Source: Mycolicibacterium bacteremicum (GTDB lineage: Bacteria > Actinomycetota > Actinomycetes > Mycobacteriales > Mycobacteriaceae). Taken from it: DNA of 64,000 bases. The position numbers were made by a program, and so were the translations under genes. Each line of letters starts with the position of its first letter. Positions within the stretch are counted from its first letter, which is position 1. The notes below the pieces were generated by a model. It made no database searches and was not told the DNA's origin. It saw nothing but the letters and a program-made list of their open reading frames with translations. Shown in pieces: positions 56,049 through 64,000 of the stretch. Where the stretch lies: assembly GCF_002086115.1 (NCBI RefSeq), contig NZ_MVHJ01000005.1, forward strand, positions 124,001-188,000. Direction: 5' to 3'.

Positions 56049-58334
56049 ATGGGATCACCGACTGCTCCTGACCGGACCGAGGAAACCCGCGGCGACATCA
56101 CCTTCATCCGCACCGACAAGGACCTGCCGCCGGTCGCCGTCATCGACCGGTCGCCGATCACCACCAAGCACCGGATCATCTTCACCGTCGTCGCGGTGCT
56201 CGGCGCCGTCGCGTGGGCCGTCATCGCGTTCTTCCGCGGGGAGACGGTCAACGCGGTGTGGTTCGTCATCGCCGCGATCTGTACCTACGTGATCGGCTTC
56301 CGGTTCTACGCCCGCCTGATCGAGATGAAGATCGTCAAACCGCGCGACGACAACGCCACGCCGGCCGAGATCTTCGAGAACGGCACCGATTACATGCCGA
56401 CCGACCGGCGGGTGCTGTTCGGACACCACTTCGCCGCCATCGCCGGCGCGGGTCCGCTGGTCGGCCCGGTGCTGGCCACCCAGATGGGATTCCTGCCGGG
56501 CACCATCTGGATCATCATCGGCGCGCTGGTCGCCGGCTGTGTCCAGGACTATCTGGTGCTGACCATCTCGACGCGCCGGCGCGGCCGCTCGCTGGGCCAG
56601 ATGGCACGCGATGAACTCGGACCCGTCGGCGGTGTGGCCGCGATCGTCGGCGTGCTGGTGATCATGGTGATCCTGCTGGCCGTGCTGGCGCTGGTCGTCG
56701 TCAATGCACTCGCCGAGAGCCCCTGGGGTGTGTTCTCGATCGCGATGACGATCCCGATCGCCATCTTCATGGGCCTGTATCTGCGCTTCCTGCGTCCCGG
56801 CCGGGTCTCCGAGGTATCGCTGATCGGCGTGGCGCTGCTGCTGCTGGCCGTGGTGTCGGGCGGCTGGGTCGCCGAAACCTCGTGGGGTGCGGACTGGTTC
56901 ACGCTGTCGAAGGTGACGCTGTCGTGGTGCATCATCATCTACGGCCTGGCGGCCTCGGTGCTGCCGGTGTGGTTCCTGCTGGCCCCGCGCGACTATCTGT
57001 CGACGTTCATGAAGGTCGGCACCATCGCACTGCTGGCCGTCGGCATCCTGCTGGCCCGCCCGCTGATGGAAGCCCCGGCGATCTCGCAGTTCGCCACCCG
57101 CGGGGACGGACCGGTGTTCGCCGGCGCGCTGTTCCCCTTCCTGTTCATCACCATCGCCTGCGGCGCCCTGTCGGGTTTCCACTCACTGATCTCCTCGGGC
57201 ACCACCCCGAAGCTGCTGGAGAAGGAAAGCCAGATGCGCCTCATCGGCTACGGGGGCATGCTCACCGAGTCGTTCGTGGCGATCATGGCGCTCATCACCG
57301 CGTGCATCCTGAACCAGCACCTGTACTTCGTGATGAACGCCCCGGCCGCCGCGACCGGTGGCGCCGCCGAGTCGGCTGCCGAATACGTCAACGGCCTGGG
57401 CCTGTCCGGTGCCCCGATCACGCCGGCCGAGATCGAGGCCGCCGCACAGGGAGTCGGTGAGGAATCGATCATCTCGCGCACCGGTGGCGCGCCGACGTTG
57501 GCCTTCGGCATGTCCGAGGTGCTGCAGGTGTTCGGTGGGTCCGGGCTCAAAGCGTTCTGGTATCACTTCGCGATCATGTTCGAGGCCCTGTTCATCCTGA
57601 CCACCGTCGACGCCGGCACCCGCGTTGCCCGGTTCATGCTGTCCGATGGACTGGGCAACATCGGCGGCCCGATGAAGAAACTGCGCGACCCGAGCTGGCG
57701 CGTCGGCGCCTGGGTCTGCAGTGTCATCGTCGTCGCGGCGTGGGGATCGATCCTGTTGATGGGCGTCACCGACCCGCTGGGCGGTATCAATACGCTGTTC
57801 CCGCTGTTCGGTATCGCCAACCAGCTGCTGGCCGCCATCGCCCTCACGGTGGTCACCGTGGTGGTCATCAAGAAGGGTCTGCTGAAATGGGCGTGGATAC
57901 CCGGGCTGCCGTTGGCCTGGGACCTGATCGTCACGATGACCGCGTCCTGGCAGAAGATCTTCTCCGCCGACCCGAAGGTCGGCTACTGGAAACAGCATTC
58001 GCAGTACGTCGCGGCCAAGGAGGCGGGCGAGTCGTCGTTCGGCGCGGCCAAGACGCCGGATCAGATCGATGCGGTGATCCGCAATACGTTCATCCAGGGA
58101 TCGCTGTCGATCATCTTCGCGGTGCTGGTGCTGATCGTCGTCGCGGCCGGCGTGGTGATGGTGGTCCGGCACCTGCGCGGCGGTGGCAGTCCCACCACCG
58201 AGGACGACCCGGTGCCGTCGCGCATCTTCGCCCCGTCCGGGCTGATTCCCACCGAGGCCGAGAAGGAGGTGCAGAAACAATGGGACGCCTTGCCACCCTC
58301 GCACGCCAGATCAGTTGGTACTGGTCATCATTGA
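56049..58334 (+). CDS. cstA: Carbon starvation protein CstA, peptide/pyruvate-type transporter
   Basis: A 761-residue membrane protein with about 16-18 helices. Family signatures include RRVLFGHHFAAIAGAGPLVGP, CVQDYLVLTISTRRRGRSLG, GALSGFHSLISSGTTPKLLE and TTVDAGTRVARFMLSD. CstA proteins take up peptides or pyruvate during carbon starvation. An N-terminal cytoplasmic tail of 40 residues and a C-terminal tail of 60 flank the core. A small YbdD-type gene overlaps its end, as in enterobacteria. Confidence 0.95.
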   Translation: MGSPTAPDRTEETRGDITFIRTDKDLPPVAVIDRSPITTKHRIIFTVVAVLGAVAWAVIAFFRGETVNAVWFVIAAICTYVIGFRFYARLIEMKIVKPRDDNATPAEIFENGTDYMPTDRRVLFGHHFAAIAGAGPLVGPVLATQMGFLPGTIWIIIGALVAGCVQDYLVLTISTRRRGRSLGQMARDELGPVGGVAAIVGVLVIMVILLAVLALVVVNALAESPWGVFSIAMTIPIAIFMGLYLRFLRPGRVSEVSLIGVALLLLAVVSGGWVAETSWGADWFTLSKVTLSWCIIIYGLAASVLPVWFLLAPRDYLSTFMKVGTIALLAVGILLARPLMEAPAISQFATRGDGPVFAGALFPFLFITIACGALSGFHSLISSGTTPKLLEKESQMRLIGYGGMLTESFVAIMALITACILNQHLYFVMNAPAAATGGAAESAAEYVNGLGLSGAPITPAEIEAAAQGVGEESIISRTGGAPTLAFGMSEVLQVFGGSGLKAFWYHFAIMFEALFILTTVDAGTRVARFMLSDGLGNIGGPMKKLRDPSWRVGAWVCSVIVVAAWGSILLMGVTDPLGGINTLFPLFGIANQLLAAIALTVVTVVVIKKGLLKWAWIPGLPLAWDLIVTMTASWQKIFSADPKVGYWKQHSQYVAAKEAGESSFGAAKTPDQIDAVIRNTFIQGSLSIIFAVLVLIVVAAGVVMVVRHLRGGGSPTTEDDPVPSRIFAPSGLIPTEAEKEVQKQWDALPPSHARSVGTGHH

Positions 58335-58471
58335 TGGGCGATAACCACTACCGCCGCTATACCGAGCATCTCGCGCGCCGGCACCCCGATGCGCCGGTGC
58401 CGACCGAGCGGGAGTATTGGCGGATGCGGCATGCCGCCACCGAGGCCAACCCGCAATCCCGCTGCTGCTGA
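58280..58471 (+). CDS. YbdD/YjiX-family small protein (CstA partner)
   Basis: A 63-residue protein (LARQISWYWSSLMGDNHYRR, ARRHPDAPVPTEREYWRMRH) matching the short, Tyr/Trp-rich, cysteine-ended family encoded directly after CstA-type transporters and needed for their activity in E. coli as I recall. The ATG at 58280 lies inside the last 55 bases of cstA, with AAGGAGGTG before it. Confidence 0.85.
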   Translation: MGRLATLARQISWYWSSLMGDNHYRRYTEHLARRHPDAPVPTEREYWRMRHAATEANPQSRCC

Positions 58472-58493
58472 CCCGCCCCCTCCCCCTTCCCTT

Positions 58494-58560
58494 CCGGCGA
58501 GCGTGCGTGTCTGCACCCCGACACGCCGCGTGCCGAGCGAAGTTTCCGCACGCTCGCCGG
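58494..58560. repeat. Intergenic palindromic repeat, copy B
   Basis: Perfect 14-bp arms CCGGCGAGCGTGCG and its complement (58494-58507, 58547-58560) enclose a 39-base interior with a smaller TGTC...GACA hairpin. Located between the convergent cstA-ybdD and P450 genes. It shares its interior with the element at 52506, so this is a dispersed intergenic element, probably a transcription stop. Confidence 0.75.
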
Positions 58561-58564
58561 GAGG

Positions 58565-59797
58565 TCAGCGCACCCGGTACCGCAGCGGTAGGTGCTTGAG
58601 CCCGCCGACAAATGTCGTGGCCATGTGCTGGGCGGGTCCGGCGAGTTCGACCGACTCCAGCCGCGGCAGCAGGGCCGAGAAGAAGCTGTTGATCTCGAGA
58701 CGGGCCAGCGCGGCGCCGAGGCAGAAGTGCACCCCGTAGCCGAACGCGATGTGCCTGTTGGGGTCTCGGCCGATGTCGAAGCGGAACGGCTCGTCGAACA
58801 CGTCCTCGTCGCGGTTGCCCGACACGTAGGACAGCAGCACCGAGTCCCCCGCCGCGATCTGCGTGCCGCGGATCTCGTGGTCCCGCTGCGCCGTGCGCAT
58901 GAACTCCTTCACCGGAGTGGTCCAACGGATCATCTCCTCGACCGCCAGCGGCATCAGGTCCGGGTTGTCGCGCAGCCGCGCCAGCTGATCCGGATGCTCG
59001 ACGAGCGCGTGCATCCCGCCTGAGATGCCGGCGCTCGACGTGTCATGGCCGGCGGCGGCGAGAATGGCGTAGTACGAAACGGTTTCGATATCGTCGAGCG
59101 GTTTGCCGTCGATGGTCGCGTTGGCGATCGTCGACGCCAGATCGTCGGTCGGGTCGGCCCGGCGCGACGCCGTCAGCTCGGTGAAGTAGCCGAACATCTC
59201 CAGCAGGGCACCCATGCTCTCCTCCATGCTGCCGCGCTGCATCTCCTCGTCATCGCTGCCGAAGAGTTCCTGCGTCCAGCGCAGCATCCGGCCGAAGTCG
59301 GATTCCGGCACCCCGAGCAGGGTCATGATCATGTAGAGCGGATAGTTGACCGCCACCTGCTGCACGAAATCGCATTCCGGCCCCTGGGCGGCCATCCGAT
59401 CCACGAACTGCACGGCGAGCAGGTCGGCGCGCTCCTTGAGTGCGCGCATGGCCTTGGGCCGGAACCAGTTCGCGCCGATGGCACGGAAGTGGCGGTGCTG
59501 CGGATCGTCCATGTGGATCAGGGTCTTGATGCCGACGGCGGCCTGCTGCTCGTCACCCTGTCTGGTCACCAGCACCGGCCGCGGCGAGTTGGTGAAGACA
59601 TCGTTGGCCCGCTCGATCTCCATGATGTCGGCATGCTTGGTGATCGCCCAGAACGGCGCGTAATCGGGCACCTCGACCCAGCAGACCGGCGCGTGCGTGC
59701 GCAGGTGGGTCAGCGCGGCGTGCAGCCCGGCCTCGTCGGTGTAGGCCTTCGGGTCGGCCAGACATTTGCCCGCGTCGTCCATGGTGGGTGTGCTCAT
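58565..59797 (-). CDS. Cytochrome P450 (soluble bacterial class)
   Basis: A 410-residue P450: I-helix AAAGHDTSSAGISG, ExxR motif EEMIRW, and heme loop HIAFGYGVHFCLGAALARLE. The MRTAQRDHEIRG and VLLSYVSGNRDEDVF segments are typical of mycobacterial steroid/lipid P450s (CYP125/142/144-like group), but I cannot fix the family. The ATG at 59797 follows GAGGAG; longer upstream frame is not supported. On the same strand as the F420-type oxidoreductase 50 bp upstream. Confidence 0.9.
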   Translation of the reverse strand: MSTPTMDDAGKCLADPKAYTDEAGLHAALTHLRTHAPVCWVEVPDYAPFWAITKHADIMEIERANDVFTNSPRPVLVTRQGDEQQAAVGIKTLIHMDDPQHRHFRAIGANWFRPKAMRALKERADLLAVQFVDRMAAQGPECDFVQQVAVNYPLYMIMTLLGVPESDFGRMLRWTQELFGSDDEEMQRGSMEESMGALLEMFGYFTELTASRRADPTDDLASTIANATIDGKPLDDIETVSYYAILAAAGHDTSSAGISGGMHALVEHPDQLARLRDNPDLMPLAVEEMIRWTTPVKEFMRTAQRDHEIRGTQIAAGDSVLLSYVSGNRDEDVFDEPFRFDIGRDPNRHIAFGYGVHFCLGAALARLEINSFFSALLPRLESVELAGPAQHMATTFVGGLKHLPLRYRVR

Positions 59798-59847
59798 CGG
59801 CGACTCCTCGCGGTCGGTCCTGCACGACGCCGAGCTGATCCGATCCG

Positions 59848-60894
59848 TCATCGAGCGCTCCCCACCGGCGCCTTGCGGACATCGTCGAGCACGGTGGCGA
59901 TGGCCTCCTCCGACATTCCCGGCGGGAACCCGGGTAGCACCCGGTCGATGGCCCCTGCACACCGGCGCACCAAAGCGTCTGCAACCGACGATAATTCAGC
60001 AACCACAGCGAAGGTGTTCAACACCTCGTCATCGACCAGGGTGGCCATGGTGTCCCACTCGCCAAGCCGCGACAGCCGGTGCAGTTCGGTGTGCAGGTCG
60101 CCCCAGCCGTGCAGGTCGAGCACCTTGCGGTAGGCGGGGGTGGAACCATAGAAGGCCAGCTGTTTACGGCTGGCCGCCGCGGAGGCCTCGAATTGCTGCT
60201 CGTTCTCGCCGGTCACCACGAACACCGGGCAGGACAACTCGAACTCGGAACGGGCGCGGCCGGCCTCGGCCAGCCCGATCTGCAACGCCGGCGTGGTCAC
60301 CTCGTCGAGGTAGCGGCGGGTGGTGAAGGCGTGGGCGATCAGCCCGTCGGCCACCGACCCGGTCATCGTCGTCATCGCCTCGCCGACGGCGGCGATGAAG
60401 ACCTTGGGTGTGCCGTGCGGTTGCGGCTCCGGGGTGAACATCGGCGTCATGAGCGTGTGCGTATAGAACTCACCCTCGAAGCTCAACCGAGTGCCGTCCT
60501 GCCAGGTGGTCCAGATGGCCTGCAGCGCAGCGACGAACTCACGCATCCGCGCCACCGGACGACTCCATGGCATACCGAACCGCTTCTCGATGTGCGCCTG
60601 CACCTGGGTGCCGAGTCCGAGGATGAATCGGCCCTGCGCGTAGGCATTCAGATCCCAGCCGAGGTTGGCCACGATCATCGGATTGCGCGCAAATGCCACC
60701 GCGATGCTGGTGCCGACCTGCAGCCGGGTGGTGTGTTCGGCGGCCAGCAACAGCGGCAGGAACGGGTCGTGCGCCAGCTCGCCCGTCCAGCAGCCGTCAT
60801 ATCCCTGTCGTTCGATCTCCCGTGCCCGCGCGGGCACCACGCTGAGGTCGCTCGGGATACCGCGATCGATGCTCAGCCGGGCGGAACTACCCAT
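59848..60894 (-). CDS. F420-dependent luciferase-like (LLM) oxidoreductase
   Basis: A 348-residue TIM-barrel enzyme of the bacterial luciferase/F420 family: YDGCWTGELAHDPFLPLLLA, LQVGTSIAVAFARNPMIVAN, GRFILGLGTQVQAHIEKRFG and PKVFIAAVGEAMTTM. Members use F420H2 or FMN to reduce or oxygenate lipophilic substrates. The C-terminal 90 residues fit the TIGR03617-like subgroup in style. The start is the ATG at 60894, 74 bp from the divergent carboxyltransferase start. Probably co-transcribed with the P450. Confidence 0.88.
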   Translation of the reverse strand: MGSSARLSIDRGIPSDLSVVPARAREIERQGYDGCWTGELAHDPFLPLLLAAEHTTRLQVGTSIAVAFARNPMIVANLGWDLNAYAQGRFILGLGTQVQAHIEKRFGMPWSRPVARMREFVAALQAIWTTWQDGTRLSFEGEFYTHTLMTPMFTPEPQPHGTPKVFIAAVGEAMTTMTGSVADGLIAHAFTTRRYLDEVTTPALQIGLAEAGRARSEFELSCPVFVVTGENEQQFEASAAASRKQLAFYGSTPAYRKVLDLHGWGDLHTELHRLSRLGEWDTMATLVDDEVLNTFAVVAELSSVADALVRRCAGAIDRVLPGFPPGMSEEAIATVLDDVRKAPVGSAR

Positions 60895-60968
60895 GCCGGG
60901 AACGCTACAGTAAGCAATTCAGTATGGTCAACGTACCGCTGGCGGCTCTGAAGAGACAGGATCGGTGC

Positions 60969-62465
60969 ATGACGAACTCCTCCGACTGGCGCGACACCCT
61001 CTACGACCTCGACGGGCGCCGCAGGCACACCCTGGCCATGGGCGGGCCCGAGCGCGTCGCCAAGCACCACGCCAAAGGGAAGCTGGATGTCCGCGCCCGC
61101 ATCGACCGGTTGCTGGACCCCGGGACCTTCCGCGAATTCGGCATGCTGGCCGGCGGTGACATCGCCGCCGACGGGATCGTCACCGGTTCCGGGCTGATCG
61201 ACGGCGCACCGGTGATGGTCGGCGCCGAGGACTTCACCACCCTGGCCGGCAGCATCGGCTCCACCGGTAACGCCAAACGCTACCGTCTCGCCGAACTCGC
61301 TGTGCGCGACAAGATCCCGCTGGTGATGCTCCTGGAGGGCGCCGGGTTTCGGCCCACCGGAAGCCATTACGGGCGCACCCCCACCGACCTCATCGCCCAG
61401 GCGCAGTGCTCGGGCCGGGTGCCCACCGTGGCCGCCATCCTGGGACCGTCGGCCGGGCACGGCGCGTTGGTGGCACCGGTCAGCGACTTCCGGATCATGA
61501 GTTCGGCCGGCGCCATCTTCACCGCGGGCCCGCCGGTGGTGCGCGAGTCCACCGGCGAGGACATCAGCAAGGAAGATCTCGGCGGCCCGAAGGTCGCTCT
61601 GCACAGCGGTGTGGTGCACAACCACGGCGAGGACGACGCGGCCGTCATCGACGATATCCGCCGGTACCTGTCCTACTTCCCCTCCAGCGCATGGTCCTAC
61701 CCGGAACCGCTGCCCTTTGACGACGACGCGCAACCGCGACCCACCCCGGAACTGCTCGACATCATCTCCCGCGACAACCGCCGGGTCTACAACATGCGCT
61801 CCGTGCTCGACATCATCTTCGACAACACCGACTGGTTCGAGATCCAGCCGCAGTTCGGCAAGGCCATCATCTGCGCGCTGGCCCACCTGGGCGGCCATCC
61901 GGTCGCGGTGGTGGCCAACCAGCCCAACGTGCTGGCCGGCTCGATCGACGCCGACGCCGCCGACAAGGCGGCCCATTTCATCATGGTGGCCGACTCGTTC
62001 CATCTGCCCCTGGTATTCCTGGCCGACAATCCGGGCATGTTGCCGGGCAGTCGGTCCGAGCAATCGGGCGTGCTGCGGGCCGGGGCCCGGATGTTCGCGG
62101 CGCAGACCGCGGCGACGACGTTGAAGCTGCACGTGACGCTGCGCAAGGCCTACGGTTTCGGATCGATGGTGATGTCGCTGTTGGGTTTCGACGGCCAGGA
62201 GGCGACGTTCGCGTTCCCGGGCGCGACGATGGGTGCGATGAGCGCCGCCGCGCTGTCCAGGGCATCGCACGCCGAGGAGGACCTGTCGGCCAAACTGCGC
62301 GATGCCGAGCTGACCGCGTCGTACCGGTCGGCCGACCATCTGGGCTTCGACGAACTGATCGACCCGCGCGAGACGCGTGATCAGTTGCTCGATGCGCTAC
62401 GCCGGGGGCTGCGGGCCCGCCAGGTCGCCGCCGAGCCGGTGCAGCGAACCGTCATCCTGCCCTAG
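60969..62465 (+). CDS. Acyl-CoA carboxylase beta subunit-like carboxyltransferase
   Basis: A 498-residue protein with both crotonase-like halves of a biotin-dependent carboxyltransferase: RLLDPGTFREFGMLAGGDIA, GGDIAADGIVTGSGLIDGAP, SAGHGALVAPVSDFRIMSSA in the first; MRSVLDIIFDNTDWFEIQP, LVFLADNPGMLPGSRSEQSG and YGFGSMVMSLLGFDGQEATF in the second. These carboxylate propionyl-, acetyl- or longer acyl-CoA together with a biotin carrier subunit, which is not nearby. The ATG at 60969 is preferred; an ATG 45 bp earlier is possible. Confidence 0.9.
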   Translation: MTNSSDWRDTLYDLDGRRRHTLAMGGPERVAKHHAKGKLDVRARIDRLLDPGTFREFGMLAGGDIAADGIVTGSGLIDGAPVMVGAEDFTTLAGSIGSTGNAKRYRLAELAVRDKIPLVMLLEGAGFRPTGSHYGRTPTDLIAQAQCSGRVPTVAAILGPSAGHGALVAPVSDFRIMSSAGAIFTAGPPVVRESTGEDISKEDLGGPKVALHSGVVHNHGEDDAAVIDDIRRYLSYFPSSAWSYPEPLPFDDDAQPRPTPELLDIISRDNRRVYNMRSVLDIIFDNTDWFEIQPQFGKAIICALAHLGGHPVAVVANQPNVLAGSIDADAADKAAHFIMVADSFHLPLVFLADNPGMLPGSRSEQSGVLRAGARMFAAQTAATTLKLHVTLRKAYGFGSMVMSLLGFDGQEATFAFPGATMGAMSAAALSRASHAEEDLSAKLRDAELTASYRSADHLGFDELIDPRETRDQLLDALRRGLRARQVAAEPVQRTVILP

Positions 62466-62517
62466 CGATTTTGTGGAGCCGCCGTCGGAATGGTGCCGAC
62501 GACGAGAACGCCACACG

Positions 62518-63600
62518 TCACGCATCGGTGGCGCGGTAGGCCGCCACGATCGGTTCCAGCTCATCCGGGGTCGCGCCGTGCATGATCACCGCGTCGGCGC
62601 CATAGTCGAACTCCTTGCGCACCCTGTCCACGCACTGCCGGGCCGTTCCAGTCGCCGACGGTTCCAGCCACTCGTCCGGGATCAGTGTCGCGATGTGCTC
62701 GATCTGCTCGGGGGTGGCCTTGTGGTCGATACCGCCGCCGATCGACTGGACGACGGCGTCATCGCGGAATCGTTGCAGCACAGCAGGATCCCACTTGTTC
62801 GTGCTGACCAGCAGGTCACCATAGCCTTGCAGGTAGGTGGCCAGCCGGGCCACCGTCTTCTTCAGCCGCAATTCCTCGGGCAGGTGGTCGCCGACGGTGG
62901 CGAAACACGACCACACCCGCACGCTCGCCGGATCGCGGCCGGCCTGCTCGGCGGCATCCTTGACCGTCTTCACCGCGCGCTGCAGCGTTTCCGGGGTGAA
63001 GTAGGTGTGCAGGATGACGTCGTCGAATTCGCGACCGCCGAGGGCCAGGGTCTGCGGCCCGAACGCGACGATGGCCAGCCGGATGTCCTCGCGGAAATCG
63101 GGATCCAGGAACAGCAGCTGGTATTTCCCGATCGGGCCGTCATGATCGAAGATCAGCTCGCCGTGCCACAGCCGGCGCATCACCTGGGCGAAGTCCTCCA
63201 TCTGGGCGGTCGTCACCGCCGGGACCCCGAACGCGCCGTACATGGCGGCGATCCCCCGGCCCAGACCGAGTGTGAACCGCCCGCCCGAGAGCCGGTGCAT
63301 CGTCGTGGCCCACGACCCGGTGATCAGCGGATGCCGGGTGTTGTGATTGGTCGCGGCGGTGGCGATCTGCATGCGCTCGGTGACGGCCAGGGCGGCACCG
63401 GTCAGCGAGGAGGCCTCCTTGACGTTCCAGCGCTCGGAGATGAACCCGGTACCGAACCCGAGCTCCTCCCCACGCCGGGCCTCGTCCATCAGGGCGGCGG
63501 GTCCTTCACCGCCGGCGCCGGCCAACAGGTAGAAACCGAGTTCATCGAGTACCTCGGTGCCGGTCCCCATGTCGCGTCGCTCCTGCCCGCTGGCCGTCAT
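62518..63600 (-). CDS. F420-dependent luciferase-like (LLM) oxidoreductase
   Basis: A 360-residue member of the luciferase-like family: GFYLLAGAGGEGPAALMDEA, LGFGTGFISERWNVKEASSL, ATAATNHNTRHPLITGSWAT, GGRFTLGLGRGIAAMYGAFG and EFDDVILHTYFTPETLQRAV. It resembles the mycobacterial TIGR03857 F420-family group, of unknown substrate. The ATG overlaps the TGA of the upstream SnoaL-type gene (ATGA), which fixes the start. Not a close copy of the enzyme at 59848. Confidence 0.9.
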   Translation of the reverse strand: MTASGQERRDMGTGTEVLDELGFYLLAGAGGEGPAALMDEARRGEELGFGTGFISERWNVKEASSLTGAALAVTERMQIATAATNHNTRHPLITGSWATTMHRLSGGRFTLGLGRGIAAMYGAFGVPAVTTAQMEDFAQVMRRLWHGELIFDHDGPIGKYQLLFLDPDFREDIRLAIVAFGPQTLALGGREFDDVILHTYFTPETLQRAVKTVKDAAEQAGRDPASVRVWSCFATVGDHLPEELRLKKTVARLATYLQGYGDLLVSTNKWDPAVLQRFRDDAVVQSIGGGIDHKATPEQIEHIATLIPDEWLEPSATGTARQCVDRVRKEFDYGADAVIMHGATPDELEPIVAAYRATDA

Positions 63601-63968
63601 GCCCAAACTCCTTGCTCGTAGCCACAATTCCACACCTCGGTGATCCGGCCGTCGATTACCCGGAAGATCTCCATGGCGGCGATCGTCGTCTCGGTGCCGT
63701 CCTTGAGCGTCATCGGCGACTGATAGACGATCGCCACATGTTCGCCGTCGTCACCGGCGACCACCAGGTTCAGGTCGAAGCGGATGGTCTCGAACATCGC
63801 CCAGTGATTCACCACCCGGTCCACGGCCTCCCGATGGCTGAGCACGGTTGCCGCCCCGACACCGTGCCGAATCACGCGTTCGCCCAACAATTCCTCGGCC
63901 AGCGCGAAGTCGCGATGGTTCCAGACCACCAGGTTGTACTGCTCGACCACCTCCCGCGCGGTCCTCAT
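63597..63968 (-). CDS. SnoaL/NTF2-fold protein
   Basis: A 123-residue protein of the SnoaL-like polyketide cyclase/NTF2 cone fold: REVVEQYNLVVWNHRDFALA, HREAVDRVVNHWAMFETIRF, AMEIFRVIDGRITEVWNCG. The fold serves isomerases, hydratases and cyclases; residues do not settle the reaction. Overlaps by 4 bp the gene on each side, so it belongs to one operon with the LLM enzyme and a gene beyond the right edge. Confidence 0.85.
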   Translation of the reverse strand: MRTAREVVEQYNLVVWNHRDFALAEELLGERVIRHGVGAATVLSHREAVDRVVNHWAMFETIRFDLNLVVAGDDGEHVAIVYQSPMTLKDGTETTIAAMEIFRVIDGRITEVWNCGYEQGVWA

Positions 63969-64000
63969 GTGAAGGCGCCCAGCGCGTCGACGTCATCGAT
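63965..64000 (-). CDS. C-terminal tail of an unidentified gene (5' part outside window)
   Basis: The last codons IDDVDALGAFT and a TGA that overlaps the ATG of the SnoaL-type gene (ATGA). The tight coupling suggests a real gene of the same operon, but eleven residues do not identify it. Confidence 0.4.
   Translation of the reverse strand: MDDVDALGAFT

Overview
The window is high-GC actinobacterial DNA and almost certainly comes from a Mycobacterium/Mycolicibacterium chromosome. The class Ib ribonucleotide reductase genes (nrdF2, nrdE, nrdI, nrdH), an Rv3054c-like FMN reductase, an Rv3055-like TetR, dinB2, an Rv3057c-like SDR, an Rv3058c-like TetR, cyp136, ligB and cstA follow the order of M. 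tuberculosis Rv3048c-Rv3063. Several blocks absent from that pathogen interrupt the order. Genus and synteny rest on remembered M. tuberculosis proteins, not on a search.

Layout. 1-3.4 kb: a molybdenum hydroxylase operon (bicupin, Mo subunit, [2Fe-2S] subunit running off the edge). 3.6-6.2 kb: a two-component set (NarL-type regulator, receiver-only protein, GAF sensor kinase). 6.2-17.2 kb: the class Ib ribonucleotide reductase locus, with nrdF2 separated from nrdHIE by a TetR, a geranylgeranyl-reductase-type flavoprotein, two glyoxalase-fold proteins, an HTH-less LysR-type protein and small membrane proteins. Paired NrdR-type boxes 32 bp apart lie upstream of both nrdH and nrdF2. 17.3-21.5 kb: FMN reductase, TetR, translesion polymerase DinB2 overlapping an ATPase, and a GAF protein. 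21.6-34.1 kb: a Wzx/Wzy-type exopolysaccharide cluster of ten genes. 34.4-42.3 kb: a Thr-rich membrane protein, then an unusually large glutamate synthase overlapping a diflavin reductase, with an IdeR-like iron box upstream. 42.3-47.1 kb: SDR and TetR divergent from two tandem cyp136 genes, with the same palindromic operator in front of each P450. 47.1-52.5 kb: a stand-alone LeuA-regulatory-domain protein behind a leaderless attenuator peptide, a TSUP transporter, a zinc-protease-like lipoprotein, an SDR and a membrane-anchored sulfite-oxidase-fold protein. 52.6-54.4 kb: DevR (DosR), a pyridoxamine-oxidase-fold protein and a NarJ-like chaperone. 54.5-64 kb: LigB, CstA with its small partner, a P450, two F420-type luciferase-fold oxidoreductases, a carboxyltransferase and a SnoaL-fold protein.

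The strongest candidates for undescribed biology are: the glutamate synthase/diflavin reductase pair under a possible iron box; the Wzy-type polysaccharide locus; the duplicated cyp136 regulon with its operator; the LeuA-domain protein with its Ile-Leu-Val-Val leader peptide; and the DevR-linked NarJ-like chaperone that has no nitrate reductase beside it. No rRNA, tRNA, CRISPR array, transposase or prophage was recognised.
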